Shown here piece after piece: positions 23,111-34,212 of a stretch of DNA of 64,000 nucleotides (positions are counted from its first letter, which is position 1; each line of letters opens with the position of its first letter). Origin of the DNA: Takakia lepidozioides (lineage: Eukaryota > Streptophyta > Takakiopsida > Takakiales > Takakiaceae); assembly GCA_030704615.1 (NCBI GenBank), contig CM060734.1, positions 17,546,001-17,610,000 of the forward strand, in the 5' to 3' direction. Under the pieces are notes generated by a model. That model saw only the letters and a program-made list of their open reading frames with translations, had not been told where the DNA came from and did not search any database. A program made the position numbers and the translations under genes.

Positions 23111-23769
23111 TTAAAGAGCTTGCTGAGAGACAAATGCTCTAGATGGGATCAGCATGACATTGGGTACAATTCCAGCTCTGATAATGTCGCCATGGACCTC
23201 TTTACCCTTTACCAGATCTGCCATGCTTGCACACGTACTGCAAATGCACATAAATGTGTTGTGGTCGGGTTTCTCCCCTTCCTCCATCATTTGATCATAG
23301 GTCTCCAAAGCCTCCATATCACATCCATTTGTGCATACCCTGCAAGCATCGCATTCCACGACATGCTATCTCGTTCAGCCGTAGTGTCAAACATTCCCTT
23401 TGCCTCCTCGGTGCACCCACATTTTGCATATGTGATCGCCAAGGTATAGTTCAGAGGGACAGGTGGTACAAATCCAGCTCTGACGATGTCGCCATGGACA
23501 TCTTTGCCCTGTTCCAGAGCTGCCAGGGCAGAGTTCATAATGACATTTGGTATAACTCCAGCTTTGATGATGTCAACATGCACATCTTTGCGTTTTTCCA
23601 GGGCTGCCAGGCTTGCACAAGCATTGCAAATGCACATAAATGTAATGTGGTTGGGCTCCACCCCTTTCTCCATCATTTGATCATAGATCTCCACGACAAC
23701 AGTAACGACTCCAGCCTTGACATGGCCAATCAACCTGGCCTGCTGCTTCTGCTGTGGGGGCGGGGGTAA
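23111..23769 (-). pseudogene. PLS-class pentatricopeptide repeat pseudogene
   Basis: The minus-strand frame from about 23733 carries typical plant PPR repeats: VEIYDQMMEKGVEPNHITF, CNACASLAALEKRKDVH, LAITYAKCGCTEEAKGMFD and SWNAMLAGYAQ. After about 23340 the homology continues in a different frame (ETYDQMMEEGEKPDHNTF, STCASMADLVKGKEVHGD), so there is at least one frameshift. No start, no organelle transit peptide and no E or DYW tail can be placed. PLS-type PPR proteins bind organellar RNA and often direct C-to-U editing. This copy, about 200 codons and broken, is a relic. Confidence 0.8.
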
Positions 23770-23852
23770 TACCGCAATAAGATCTTTGCTTAGAACGCCA
23801 TAAACATAATGAGAATCAGTGACAAAAGTTGAGCCTCCAGGTAGAGCTGGTG

Positions 23853-23945
23853 AGCTGTCGAGCGGCTTTTACTCACCCATCCCTTCGCTATCCGAGGTGG
23901 GAACTCTAAGATAGAAGAGTTGGAAGTCTCTAAGCACTAAGTCTC
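23853..23945 (-). repeat. LTR 3'-end fragment of the second Gypsy family
   Basis: Read on the minus strand it matches 53827-53908, the last ~80 bases of the LTR at 53289-53908. It shares CTTAGAGA-TTCCAACTCTTC, CCTCGGATAGCGAAGGGATG and GGGTGAGTAAAAGCCGC. It ends at GACA exactly where that LTR ends. It abuts copy B of the dispersed unit. Confidence 0.75.
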
Positions 23946-23949
23946 TAAG

Positions 23950-25830
23950 CATTCAGTTTCTCAATAAGTTCTTGCACAGGGAAGAACAGGCTAGGGAAGG
24001 AACCTCGTTCAAGGAACCTTGTCAAGATACAGCAGCAGCTCAGGTCTGTAGTAACATGCCTGTGATATAGACAAAACATCTTCTAGCAACAGATTAGAGT
24101 TGGGTATTTTCTTATGGTGCCACAAGGAGCAAAGCCATATCTAAGAGAAGTATAGAAGCACTTGATCAAAGGACATGGCAGTCACTCAATCATAAGGTAT
24201 CTGATTCTGATATAAGGCATCGGCTACATGAGTCTAGCTAACAAAAGTAGTGTGCATTGACCGGATCATGTATAAGGTGTACACGTACTCCCGTAAGCTG
24301 TCTTACCAGGGCTTAGCTCATAATATCGGCATTCAAAAGTCCTTTAGATGCTCTGTGCTTATTTCAGGTATCATCAAGGATGCCTTACTTTTCATACCCA
24401 ATCAATCAACCATACTATTGCTGGAGAAGAACATACCTGGCCAAGGGAGATTCATACCCCAGGGCTTTCAGTTCATCATTCCAGTTTGGAATGTGTTTGT
24501 TGCCTATCTGCCAAGGCCCTTCCAAAAATATTGTTAGTACATCAAAATGAGAAGGTGAAACAGGAAAGGAGAAGGGTAGATGGTGTGTACAAAAACCACT
24601 AAGTACACTGATCAGATAAAGAGAGGGAAGATATACATGTCATGTCAGGACATGGACAAGACCACTGAGGTCATTGTCATTGAAAGACAATGCAGCCCTT
24701 TACAGGGCACCATCTAACAACCCTTTTTTTTTTAACCATCTCATTTGAATACCTCGTTACATTTCAGGGTATCTGAAAAAATAGGCTGGGAGGGCGGGAT
24801 TCCTGGTCATTCATATCATGAAAGCACCATGGGTTTGATATTCATCACCATACTTGTAGATTGTAATCTCATTTCAAAAACCCGGATTGCAGATAAATCT
24901 CCAGAGCCAAGCATATAGTACTTAAAATTGAAATTGAAACATTAAGACATACATGTCTTAAGCATATTCCAGCCAACCCATACTGGTACATCTGGATCCG
25001 GTATTTCTATTGCAGGCCAGCGGAGACGCAAAGCAAGCACAACATAGGGAATATATTAAGAGACCATATAGAGCTTACCAATTTTTTGTCCCAAGAGATC
25101 ACTTGGGGTACTTTAGAAAACAGTTTGTAGTCTAAAAAGAGCCCAACAATGTGATGCTCGGTAGTCTATAAATAACCACAATGTCTGTTTTACAAGACAT
25201 AAGACACAAGCAGGATTCATAAAATAAAAATAGGGCCGAGTCTTTTTAAGCAGATACAAGTCTGGAGTGGTATTCCAGGGTCTTAAGAACAGCTCTGCCA
25301 GGGTAGAAAGGTAATTCAAAAACCCCTGTTTGCAGTCCATCATATGAAATCAAAGTGAAATGAAGGTCTTGCAGAATGTGTGTTGTCTAGTAAGGCACAA
25401 CAGTCCGTCTTAATAACCAACCAAGAGGTTTCATTGTAGAGCCAAATTTCAGTGCAGCCAAGGTACCGACCGCTACATTATACCCGCATTGAAACATGAA
25501 AAAAAACAGTAGATAAATCGGTAGATTTGTATTCCATGAGTTCTCGTGTCTGCCCTACCTCCTGCCATGTAGATATGGTTGCAAGAAACCACAAACAAGG
25601 TAAGGAGCAGAAGTAGATCCTCATTGGAGCCAAGTTGAAGCAGGTCTGCATCCGTATGCTGGCAATTTTGAAGCGGCAAGAGGCTCAGCAGCACCCACAT
25701 TTGCAAGAATAGGAACTGCAAGCTTCAGGAAATCAACACAAGTGAAGACCCTCACCTGTGCCCGTCCCAAAAACCACCACATAAAGATGTGTGTTAGTGA
25801 GGATGCATCAGATGAGTGGCAGGGAGTGTT
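23950..25830 (-). repeat. dispersed repeat unit, copy B (inverted)
   Basis: The reverse complement matches copy A from its start at 294 to about 2028 with few differences and adds ~150 bases upstream that copy A lost in the gap. It departs from copies A and C just after GAGAAACTGAA, where it joins the LTR fragment. That identifies a deletion or recombination junction at about 23948. Confidence 0.8.
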
Positions 25831-26461
25831 TTGTGGTATGCCCTGCGCCATGGCGTCCAACAGATCGTCTCCAACAGAACGCAATCAAAGTAGAAGTGTT
25901 CACAGATAGAGAATAGCTCATACAAAAAGAGAGCCGCACATAATATGTAGATAAATAGGGATAGAGTACTTCCCAACGAGGAGTAAAAGCGCCGCTGCAA
26001 ATTAAAAAGAACCATGAGGGTCTGAGCAAAGCAATCATCGCTTTGTCGCCTGCCAGAGAGGAATCTGCCTAACCGCCAATGCGCATCCCAAGAGCCAGCC
26101 ATCACGAGTGCCATGTAGCAGCAGGGGAGCAGATTTACACGGCGCATCATCGAGGATCCCTGAAGCACGAGTTCTGTGCTGTGAAATGTGTCGGCCCGCT
26201 TAGGGCACAGCTCCTCGATTTCTCATGCAGGGTGGACGAAAAGTCGCATTTTAGCACGAGATGCACTTTGTCAATGGATGACATCCAATAAAAAGGTATC
26301 TTTTAGGGTTAGGGTATAGGCTCAAGTTTAATAACTGCCATCATTTATAATAAATGATGGTAAAATTACTATCTCTTGGATTAAAATAGGTCGCCATTAT
26401 TCGTGTAGTTCATCCAGTTTAGATGAAAGAAACAAATGGTAAACCAAGCTTTCTGTACATT
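25831..26461 (-). other. spacer between dispersed-unit copies B and C
   Basis: The minus strand has a 124-codon open frame (25794-26168) with no recognisable domain. Short stretches (CAGCACAGAACTCGTGCTT, GCAGCGGCGCTTTTACTCC) resemble the spacer at 4820-5090 between copies D and E, so it is probably part of the same repeating unit. An AT-rich part at 26330-26460 contains the near-inverted CATCATTTATAATAAATGATGG. Confidence 0.45.
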
Positions 26462-28196
26462 AAGTTTCATCATCCTACAATAATATCAGCCAAATTTGGA
26501 TGAAAAAAGATTGGATGAAAAACCAAATAACCGGCCTCAAAAAGGTTAAGGCCAGATGAAATCCAAAGAGTTATAGAGGGAGAGGGAGAGAGGGAGAGAG
26601 AGGGACCCACCAGCCAATCCCCTGGCATGGTAGAACCTTACGGAGTGAGTGTGGTATGCACTCACCCCGTAAGGGAGTGCATACCAGACCCCTTCTCATA
26701 AGGTTTCCCCTCTTCCATGTAGTTCTATCCTTAGATTATATTATCCAAGGGAGTAGAATCCTACATCCTCTCTTCCTCGGGTCATGAATGAAACATTGGC
26801 ATAAAGTGTATCATAGCAAGACTGGTATAGTATCACGAGAAAAGAACAGAGAGTTCAGTGGTATACTTAGCTCTGGATAGGTACAAGTTTTTAGAAAATA
26901 CCTTTCAGTTTCTCGATAAGTTCTTGCACAGGGAAGAACGGGCTAGGGAAGGAACCTCGTTCAAGGAACCTTGTCAAGATACAGCAGCAGCTCAGGTCTG
27001 TAGTACCATGCCCGTGATATAGACAAAACATCTTCTAGCAACAGATTAGAGTTGGGTATTTTCTCATGGTGCCACAAGGAGCAAAGCCATATCTAAGAGA
27101 AGTATAGAAGCACTTGATCAAAGGACATGGTAGTCACTCAATCATAAGGTATCTGATTCTGATATAAGGCATCGGCTACATGAGACTAGCTAACAAAAGT
27201 AGTGTGCATTGACCGGATCATGTATAAGGTGTACACATACTCCCGTAAGCTGTCTTACCAGGGCTTAGCTCATAATATCGGCATTCAAAAGTCCTTTAGA
27301 TGCTCTGTGCTTATTTCAGGTATCATCAAGGATGCCTTACTTTTCATACCCAATCAATCAACCATACTATTGCTGGAGAAGAACATACCTGGCCAAGGGA
27401 GATTCATACCCCAGGGCTTTCAGTTCATCATTCTAGTTTGGAATGTGTTTGTTGCCTATCTGCCAAGGCCCTTCCAAAAATATTGTTAGTACATCAAAAT
27501 GAGAAGGTGAAATAGGAAAGGAGAAGGGTAGATGGTGTGTACAAAAACCACTAAGTACACTGATCAGATAAAGAGAGGGAAGATATACATGTCATGTCAG
27601 GACATGTACAAGACCACTGAGGTCATTGTCATTGAAAGACAATGCAGCCCTTTACAGGGCACCATCTAACAACCCTTTTTTTTTTAACCATCTCATTTGA
27701 ATACCTCGTTACATTTCAGGGTATCTGAACAAAACAGGCTGGGAGGGCGGGATTCATGGTCATTCATATCATGAAAGCACCATGGGTTTGATATTCATCA
27801 CCATACTTGTAGATTGTAATCTCATTTCAAAAACCCAGATTGCAGGTCTGGACATAAATCTCCAGAGCCAAGCATATAGCACTTAAAATTGAAATTGAAA
27901 CATTAAGACATACATGTCTTAAGCATATTCCAGCCAACCCATACTGGTACATCTGGATCCGGTATTTCTATTGCAGGCCAGCGGAGACGCAAAGCAAGCA
28001 CAATATAAGGAGTATATTAAGAGACCATATAGAGCTTACCAATTTTTTGTCCCAAGAGATCACTTGGGGTACTTTAGAAAACAGTTTGTAGTCTAAAAAG
28101 AGCCCAACAATGTGATGCTCGGTAGTCTATAAATAACCACAATGTCTGTTTTACAAGACATAAGACACAAGCAGGATTCATAAAATAAAAACAGGG
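26462..28196 (-). repeat. dispersed repeat unit, copy C (inverted)
   Basis: The reverse complement matches copy A from about 727 to 2450. The unit's end (ATTGTAGGATGA) is complete. Its beginning is cut at 28196, where unrelated sequence with a 3' poly-A run starts. Confidence 0.85.
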
Positions 28197-28676
28197 CTGT
28201 CAAGTTAAATAAGCACAGTGTGAAAACAACTAGAATAAAGCTAGTTATTTGTATTTAACACTTGGATTTAGGTCAAGTGTTAAATCAGGTGTCAAGTTTA
28301 GTTTGACACCTGAACCGCCTTATCTTCACGAGAGCGGCAGTCGCGTAGCTCATCTCTCTCGAGTTGAGCCTGCGCGACCGAGCTCCTTCATGCGTTTAGA
28401 TTTGAGTGTGCTTATGATGGGAGTGTAGGTTGTTGTGGGGTGGAGTCCCCATAGCTTGGGGTGCCTTTGGCTCGACTTCTGTTTTAAAGAGTGATAGCGA
28501 TGGATTCATGTTGTTTCTGGTGTGAGCAGTGTGTCTCTTAGCTTGTTCTATCACTCGAGAGAGATGATCTCTTACCTGTGAGTGCAAGGTAGGAGTTGAG
28601 GGTTAGCACTTGTATGATTACCTGTGTGAGAGTAGTGCTTAGTTTAAGAAGCTTTAAAAAAAAAAAAAAAAAACAA
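28197..28676 (+). mobile_element. candidate poly-A retroposon truncating copy C
   Basis: This non-coding segment begins exactly where copy C breaks off and ends in a run of about 18 A's at 28655-28672, as expected for a reverse-transcribed insertion. It contains the inverted pairs ACTAGAATAAAGCTAGT and TTAACACTTGG...CAAGTGTTAA. No target duplication is visible, and no tRNA- or 7SL-like head was recognised. Confidence 0.35.
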
Positions 28677-29921
28677 AATATGCAGGTTTCGATCAGCGTT
28701 GGTTCTGGCATAAGGCCGCCGGCAGGACGGAGCTACACTGCATGGAAGCAGCCTTCGTTTTGGTCAGTGGGAGATATCATGGTGGAGCAGCAGGATGATG
28801 CGCAAATGTAAGGAAGACTGTGTCTGTTGGTAGCTGCTGACAACCGCAACTCTGTCCCTGGACTTCTTCTCCGGAGGTGGAAGCCTGTGTGCAGCGTGCA
28901 TGCAAGAGTGTGGTTGTGACAGGGGAACAGCGCTTGCGGTTGCATTACTACTGCAAGTTGGCACTCGGTGCGTCGCTATAACTGCAACTGTACAGGAGCA
29001 CTGCGAGAGGCAGATTGTCTGCAGCCTTGCTGTACCTGGTCAGTCCAATGGTGACACATCCATACCTTGTTAAAGCAATATGGACAGTTGTCGATGAGGA
29101 CGGCTCTGTGAAGGACACTGCGAGCTAAGAAGGGCTCGCGTACAAGAGCACACACTGGAGCGTTTAAGCAAGTTAGGGCGGGAAAAAAACAGGCCCAAAT
29201 AGCCAAGCACATGAAGTAGTGAATGTTGATGGAAGACAACCTGTGACACTCCCATTTTGCTGGAAGAGATCGTTGATTAATTGATGTTCCTGGAGCTTCA
29301 GGTGCAGGCCCTACATCGCTGGCTAACAAGACTGATTTACAAGCAAAACCTGCAGGGCAATCTGCCGAGAGCCTCATCTGCTTCTCGGAGGGGTTTCCGT
29401 AAATGCCCAGCTTGTGCCCAGCCTGGGCAACAGGGGGAATCCCGCCTTCAGAACTTGGCTTTGGCATACCAGAGAACTCTGCAACCTTTGGCGTTCCTTC
29501 TTTCCCAGGCCCTGTGCCGACCTTCTCCAATGTGTCCTTGTCTCTCTCACCATCTGCTGCCTCGGCAAGCTCGCAGTGGAGACCTGCTTGCGGGCTGTTT
29601 TCTGGATTTAGAGTGGGTTTGAAGTATAGAAAAGAACTTGGAGATTACAGTGGGCAGGTCGCAGCCGGTGCGTCCTTGACGTGGAAGGCCACAACGGAGA
29701 GGAATGTGGTAGCCAGGGCTGCTGGAGATGCCCCAGAGTCAGAGGTCGAGATTTTCTGAGGTCACCATCCCAGCCATAGTTTCCCTCAAGTCAAAAGCAT
29801 ATTGTTAAAGAAGAAGGCTAAACGATTGGAGCTTCGAAGGAAGAGGCTGGTGCGCAAGCGCAAGTTAAGGAAGAAAGGCCAATGGCCTCCTTCCAAAATG
29901 GCCAAAATCAAGAATGTATAG
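28676..29921 (+). pseudogene. decayed copy of an unrecognised plant gene
   Basis: Several plus-strand pieces read like real protein. They include VGSGIRPPAGRSYTAWKQ near 28700 and, from 29282 to 29921, one frame with GLKYRKELGDYSGQVAAGAS and a Lys/Arg tail (LLKKKAKRLELRRKRLVR, KKGQWPPSKMAKIKNV) ending TAG. That last frame is interrupted by TAA at about 29400 and TGA at 29757-29759. The very basic C terminus looks conserved, but I cannot name the family. Either it is a decayed gene or the pieces are exons whose junctions I could not resolve. Confidence 0.4.
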
Positions 29922-30625
29922 GGCCTCAGGAGGGTTCAGGGATAAGAGAAAAGAAAGTTATCACGTCTGCGGGAGGTCCAACAGGTCCAAGGAGCACACG
30001 TACAACACCACAGTAGAACCACAGACATAAAAAAAAGCAGCTCAATTCTCAAACTTCACACACAGCAAGTGTCGCAATCAACGGCCAAGCTCTTGTATGC
30101 TCTGCTCTGCTCCTGTTGTGCTGAATGTTGGTGAAGTGAAGCGTGGTTCCGATGTGGCAGATGTGTTGTGCAAGTCCAGCAACCATCCACGAATCTTTCG
30201 ATTGCAGGCCGCCTGTCCATAAGCCATGAAGGTGTTGCGCAGTGCATCTCTTGACCTGCTCTTGAAATCGCCCCTACCTGGACGAACTACTTGGACGTGT
30301 TGGGAACTCGTAGGTGACTTGGGAGCAGTTTTAATGGCGAGAACGTTTTGGTGTTAAAAAAAAAAAAAATGGCCTTTTTGATCTAATTCAAATGATTTAG
30401 AGCCTAATTGGTCATATCTTTGTCAAATGGACTCCGTTTGACTCAGTTTTTGAGGGATAGCTGCAAAGGGGAAATCTACCAATCTAGACCTGCTTTTTGT
30501 TTTGGGACTCTGCTAAAAATCTATGGAATTTTTAGAGTGTGAGTGTGCCATGAACGATCCACAATTCTGTTTCTAGAACCTGTTCTGGTCTATATGATAG
30601 AAAAATTTGTGGATGTCCTCCTTGT
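29922..30625. other. non-coding, nothing recognised
   Basis: There is an A13 run at about 30356-30368. Open frames are shorter than 65 codons. No repeat or RNA gene was recognised. Confidence 0.45.
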
Positions 30626-31375
30626 ATGGCTGGGGGAAATGAGGACGTAATTGAAGGGCAGGTCTCGTCTCTTAGCCTGTGCACACAAGGGGGCAAGATT
30701 TATGTTTCCCAAGGAACTCAGACTGATTTGAGTGGAGAACAATTCGACGAGTTGATTGCATACTGGGAGTCAGGCATTAGCAGTGGACAACAGACTGCTG
30801 TAGTTGGCATTGAGGGCCTCAATATCACTTTGGACAGTCAGAACTCTGTTGGAGCCAGCAGTTCTGCAGCTGTAGGTGAAATACCAAAGTGGGTGAAAGC
30901 TAGGCTTGGAACACAGCCAAAGACAGCCCCGGGGACCAAGGTGTTCAACCACAAGGCCGTGGTGTACTGGAGTAGAGGAGCAGGAGCTACACAAGTTTGT
31001 GCAATCAGACAGCGTTGCAGCCGGACACGCTCTGCACAAGGCAACCACGAGCGGGGGTTCATTAGTAAGGACAAGTTTGTTCTGTTTGAAGGAGATGCAA
31101 TCATTCGCAATGAGGACACCCGCAACCGTCTCAAAGCTTTTGAGTTGAGAGACTATCAGACCCTACCTTTGTTTTCTTTAGTGTTTAGTGAGCGGGAGAT
31201 AGGGGAGTATTGCTTTGTCTCTACCTGGCAGAAAGAAGAGGAGGGTTGGTTAGAGCGAGCTACTGTAGCTTGGGACAAGGTTAGTGGCAGGTTTCTGGAC
31301 ATAGATATACCTCCTACATCTTACCATCATGCAGAGCGAGGCACTTTGAGAAAAGTCTGGCAGTTGATAGCATAG
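30626..31375 (+). CDS. hypothetical 249-residue protein
   Basis: An uninterrupted ATG-to-TAG frame of 249 codons. The product is hydrophilic, with no signal peptide or membrane span. Features are a QGTQTDLSGEQFDELIAYWE stretch, a basic Arg-rich middle (IRQRCSRTRSAQ) and a C-terminal half with many aromatic residues (TWQKEEEGWLERATVAWDKV). I recognise no domain. It lies just outside the left terminus of the large transposon, so it may belong to another element (a gag-like protein is possible) or to the host. Confidence 0.4.
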   Translation: MAGGNEDVIEGQVSSLSLCTQGGKIYVSQGTQTDLSGEQFDELIAYWESGISSGQQTAVVGIEGLNITLDSQNSVGASSSAAVGEIPKWVKARLGTQPKTAPGTKVFNHKAVVYWSRGAGATQVCAIRQRCSRTRSAQGNHERGFISKDKFVLFEGDAIIRNEDTRNRLKAFELRDYQTLPLFSLVFSEREIGEYCFVSTWQKEEEGWLERATVAWDKVSGRFLDIDIPPTSYHHAERGTLRKVWQLIA

Positions 31376-31662
31376 ATCAGGATTAGATCTTGCTTGGTCG
31401 GGCTTCTATTCTTTCCCTCCATCTCTGTACTATTTTCATTACCTATGTACCTTGACTTGTAGTTGCCAAAGCCTCTCTTGGTGGAGGCCAGTCAGTCCGG
31501 GGTTTGGGCTGGGCTATTCTGTAGGATCAGCATTGCAGCTGGATTTTGGTGTGGGGTGTTGATGTTTTGATTTCTTGTGTTTGGATCCCCCCCAACACCT
31601 GCATGCTTGACTGTGCGCCATGTTGGTTTTGTGTGGGCGCTTGCTTTCATAGGGGGCTGCTA
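31376..31662. other. non-coding flank of the large transposon
   Basis: G+T-rich sequence after the 249-codon ORF. Nothing is recognised. The transposon's left end is placed at 31663. Confidence 0.4.
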
Positions 31663-31740
31663 TTTCATGAGCCATGAGCCATGAGCGGCATGAGCCATGA
31701 GCAGAGTCGTAAGTGTGGAAAAAAACATGAGCAGCACTAT
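31663..31740 (+). repeat. left terminal and subterminal repeats of the transposon
   Basis: TTTCATGAGC is followed by a cluster of CATGAGCC, CATGAGCGGC and CATGAGCAG motifs, six CATGAGC in about 75 bases. Repeated subterminal motifs of this type are typical transposase-binding sites in DNA transposons. Confidence 0.5.
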
Positions 31741-32114
31741 TTTCCGGAAATGAGTGTCCGCGGGAATAGGGTTTAGGGTGCCACGGTCATAGGGGGAGAA
31801 GGACCTCCCGATGAAGGAGGTTCGGCAATGTTATTTAGAATTATATATTGAAAGGCAATGTTTCGCGAATGGTAGGGTGGTATTGCTCTGTACAATGGGG
31901 GCCCATTTCAGCCTACCAGCCATTTGCAAAATTCACCCACACTCCCAATCCCAAACGAAATGAGCAATGACGCATTCTCGGAACAATGGACACAGAATAG
32001 AATAAAAAGAGGGCACAATGAGGTTTTTATTGATCCACATGAATTGCATTTGAAGCACGTCTACTGTGCTGATTGTGCCCTCAAATCTTGAGCCCTGTGC
32101 CTACTGAATACAAG

Positions 32115-32816
32115 TCACGTTGTCAATGGGACTTCGACTGCTCTCAGAACTAGCTCATGAGTCCTGGGGCTCCTCCATGTAAAGTCGATTGCAGCCGTTG
32201 TACCGCCCCTAGTGATGTTCACCACAATGTCCTGCCCTTCAATCATACCACCATCGAATATGGAAATCTTCACGTTTTCGTCGTCCACACCAATGCGAAT
32301 GTCCCCATACAATGGAGAAGAGGAGCGCACTCCTCGAGGAGAATAGGTCTCTCCGATGGAGTCCACCCACGTCCAGTGGCAGCAGTTCCACCGCAACAGC
32401 ATAGCAGTGCGCCTTCTTCTGCATGGGTGACCGTCGTAGCTGGGAAAATCGGAATCGAGGATGCGCAGGAGCCACGGACTCCTCAAACCAAGATCGTCAC
32501 CCCGCTCGAAGGCGTAGTGGCCTACGATATACTCAAAAGCCACCAATGTTTCCACAATCGAACCAGTATCTTCTGTGTAATCTGTGTACCAGATAACAAT
32601 GTCTCCCGATGTGGCCGAATACATTGCATAATCGATGCCTCCAAAGGGGCAGTCGTCCCGGTTCCGGAAGCACGGCATCCTTGCAAAGGAGGACCTGAGG
32701 ACGACTTGGATGCCGATGACCTTGCGGACAGCTACGAAGCCCTTAGATTTTGGAAAAGATACGAAGCGGAAGAGCAGTCCGGCCTCCAAAATGGAGCATC
32801 TGGGTCACACGTACCC
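32115..32816 (-). CDS. hypothetical protein in the transposon
   Basis: The minus-strand frame is open from just after a TGA at about 32817 to the stop at 32115 and encodes about 230 residues. The composition suggests a beta-rich globular protein (SGDIVIWYTDYTEDTGSIVE, GDIRIGVDDENVKISIFDGG). No ATG is near the start of the open stretch, so an upstream exon is likely. Frames at 32886-33212 (WTDEDWLLHECSRFSF) and 32732-32950 are candidates, but I could not find a splice pattern that joins them cleanly. Function is unknown. Confidence 0.4.
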
Positions 32817-33299
32817 ACCGACGGAGGTGGAACGTGTTCATCACGCCAGCGGTGGATGAAGCCATACATCTTTCTCATCAACAAGTTATAGTTTGAGATC
32901 TGCCACCGAAGTCCATCCCCCCGGATGAAAATTCGGCGCCGCATTAACATCGAAGAGGGGATGGACTTCGTCGTGTCCAGTGGCTATCGGCCCACCTGGC
33001 AGTGACTGCCCATAGTTTGCATGGCAGGGTAGGAAACTGAAACGGCTACATTCATGCAGCAGCCAATCTTCATCGGTCCAGGATCCTGTACGGGGGAAAT
33101 TTAAATGTGCCCTGGAGTGTGCCCTGGAATGTACCTCACTTCTGTATAACTGTGTTTCATTGTGTTGAATAACTCTCGGATTTGGCCCACTGTTTACAAT
33201 TTGATGTCTCATTTCTACAATTTGTCTGTCTGGTTGAATAAAGCAGAGTAACCGGTATGTGAGTCATGTGTCAAGAATATACCAGAGTAACGCCATGTC

Positions 33300-34105
33300 G
33301 GACATTGAAATGCGGCACCGCATTTCCATGTCGGCATCGAAATGCGGCGCCGCATTTCCAAGTCGGGATCGAAATGCGGCCCGCATTTCCATGTCGGACA
33401 TCGAAATGCGGCACCGCATTTCCATGTGGGACAAGAAATGCGGTGCATCATTTCCGTCCAGGTACACGAAATACCAACACGGGTCTATAAATTGATCAGA
33501 AAACGAGGTTGGCATTGCAAATGCGGCGACGCATTTCCAGCTTGGCAATGGAAACTTCTTTTTGGACAAGGGAATGCGGTGCCGCATTTCCGTCCAACAC
33601 TTCGAAAAGTGCACCTATTTCCGACCAGCGCGATGGAATGCGTTACCGCATTTCCGAGAGAGGGTCTGCAAATTGACAAATTGCGATGTCCGTTCTGGAA
33701 ATGCGGCGCCGCATTTCCATGTCCGTCATCGACTTTTTTTTACAATGGAATGCGGTGCCAGTTTTTGTTGATGGGTCTGCAGTTCGAACAACCACCATCC
33801 CCAATATGGAAATGCGGCACCGCATTTCCAATCCCGCCATGTCGGCCTCCTTGTTCGACCTCCTTGTTCGACCTCTGTAAGCGTGGTGGCATCCATGCAA
33901 TGAGCGGGAGAGGCCAAAACTGGCGTGTGGACAAAGGAAATTTTGGAAATGCGGCACCGCATTCCCAATTCAGATTACTTTTTACTATGCCAACATTGAA
34001 ATGGAAAATTAGTCCCTCCCCTGTTTTGGAAATGCGGTGCCGCATTTCCAAAAGAGGTTCTTAGAGTTGCCAAAATTTTGGAAATGCCCTGTCCCATTTC
34101 TGATT
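33300..34105. repeat. left array of ~14 palindromic repeats
   Basis: About 14 copies of GAAATGCGG-NN-CCGCATTTC occur. The first five (33307-33460) are spaced ~31 bp, tighter than in the right array. The later ones (about 33520, 33573, 33633, 33699, 33809, 33943, 34029) are 50-130 bp apart, and some are degenerate (33435, 33749, 34080). The array lies between the hypothetical gene and the 3' end of the methyltransferase gene. The short frames it produces in all readings are meaningless. Confidence 0.9.
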
Positions 34106-34212
34106 TTGGGAGCGTCCTGGTTTGGGCGATTGTGTGGCTGGAATGCACACTGGAGAGGGGTCACGAATGTCGGGCAGAATTTTCTTTATATACTCTGGAA
34201 GAGAATTTACAT

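Noticed and set aside
28976-29530. 184-codon minus-strand open frame
   Set aside because: The plus strand of the same region shows conserved-looking basic C-terminal sequence; the minus frame has no recognisable feature.
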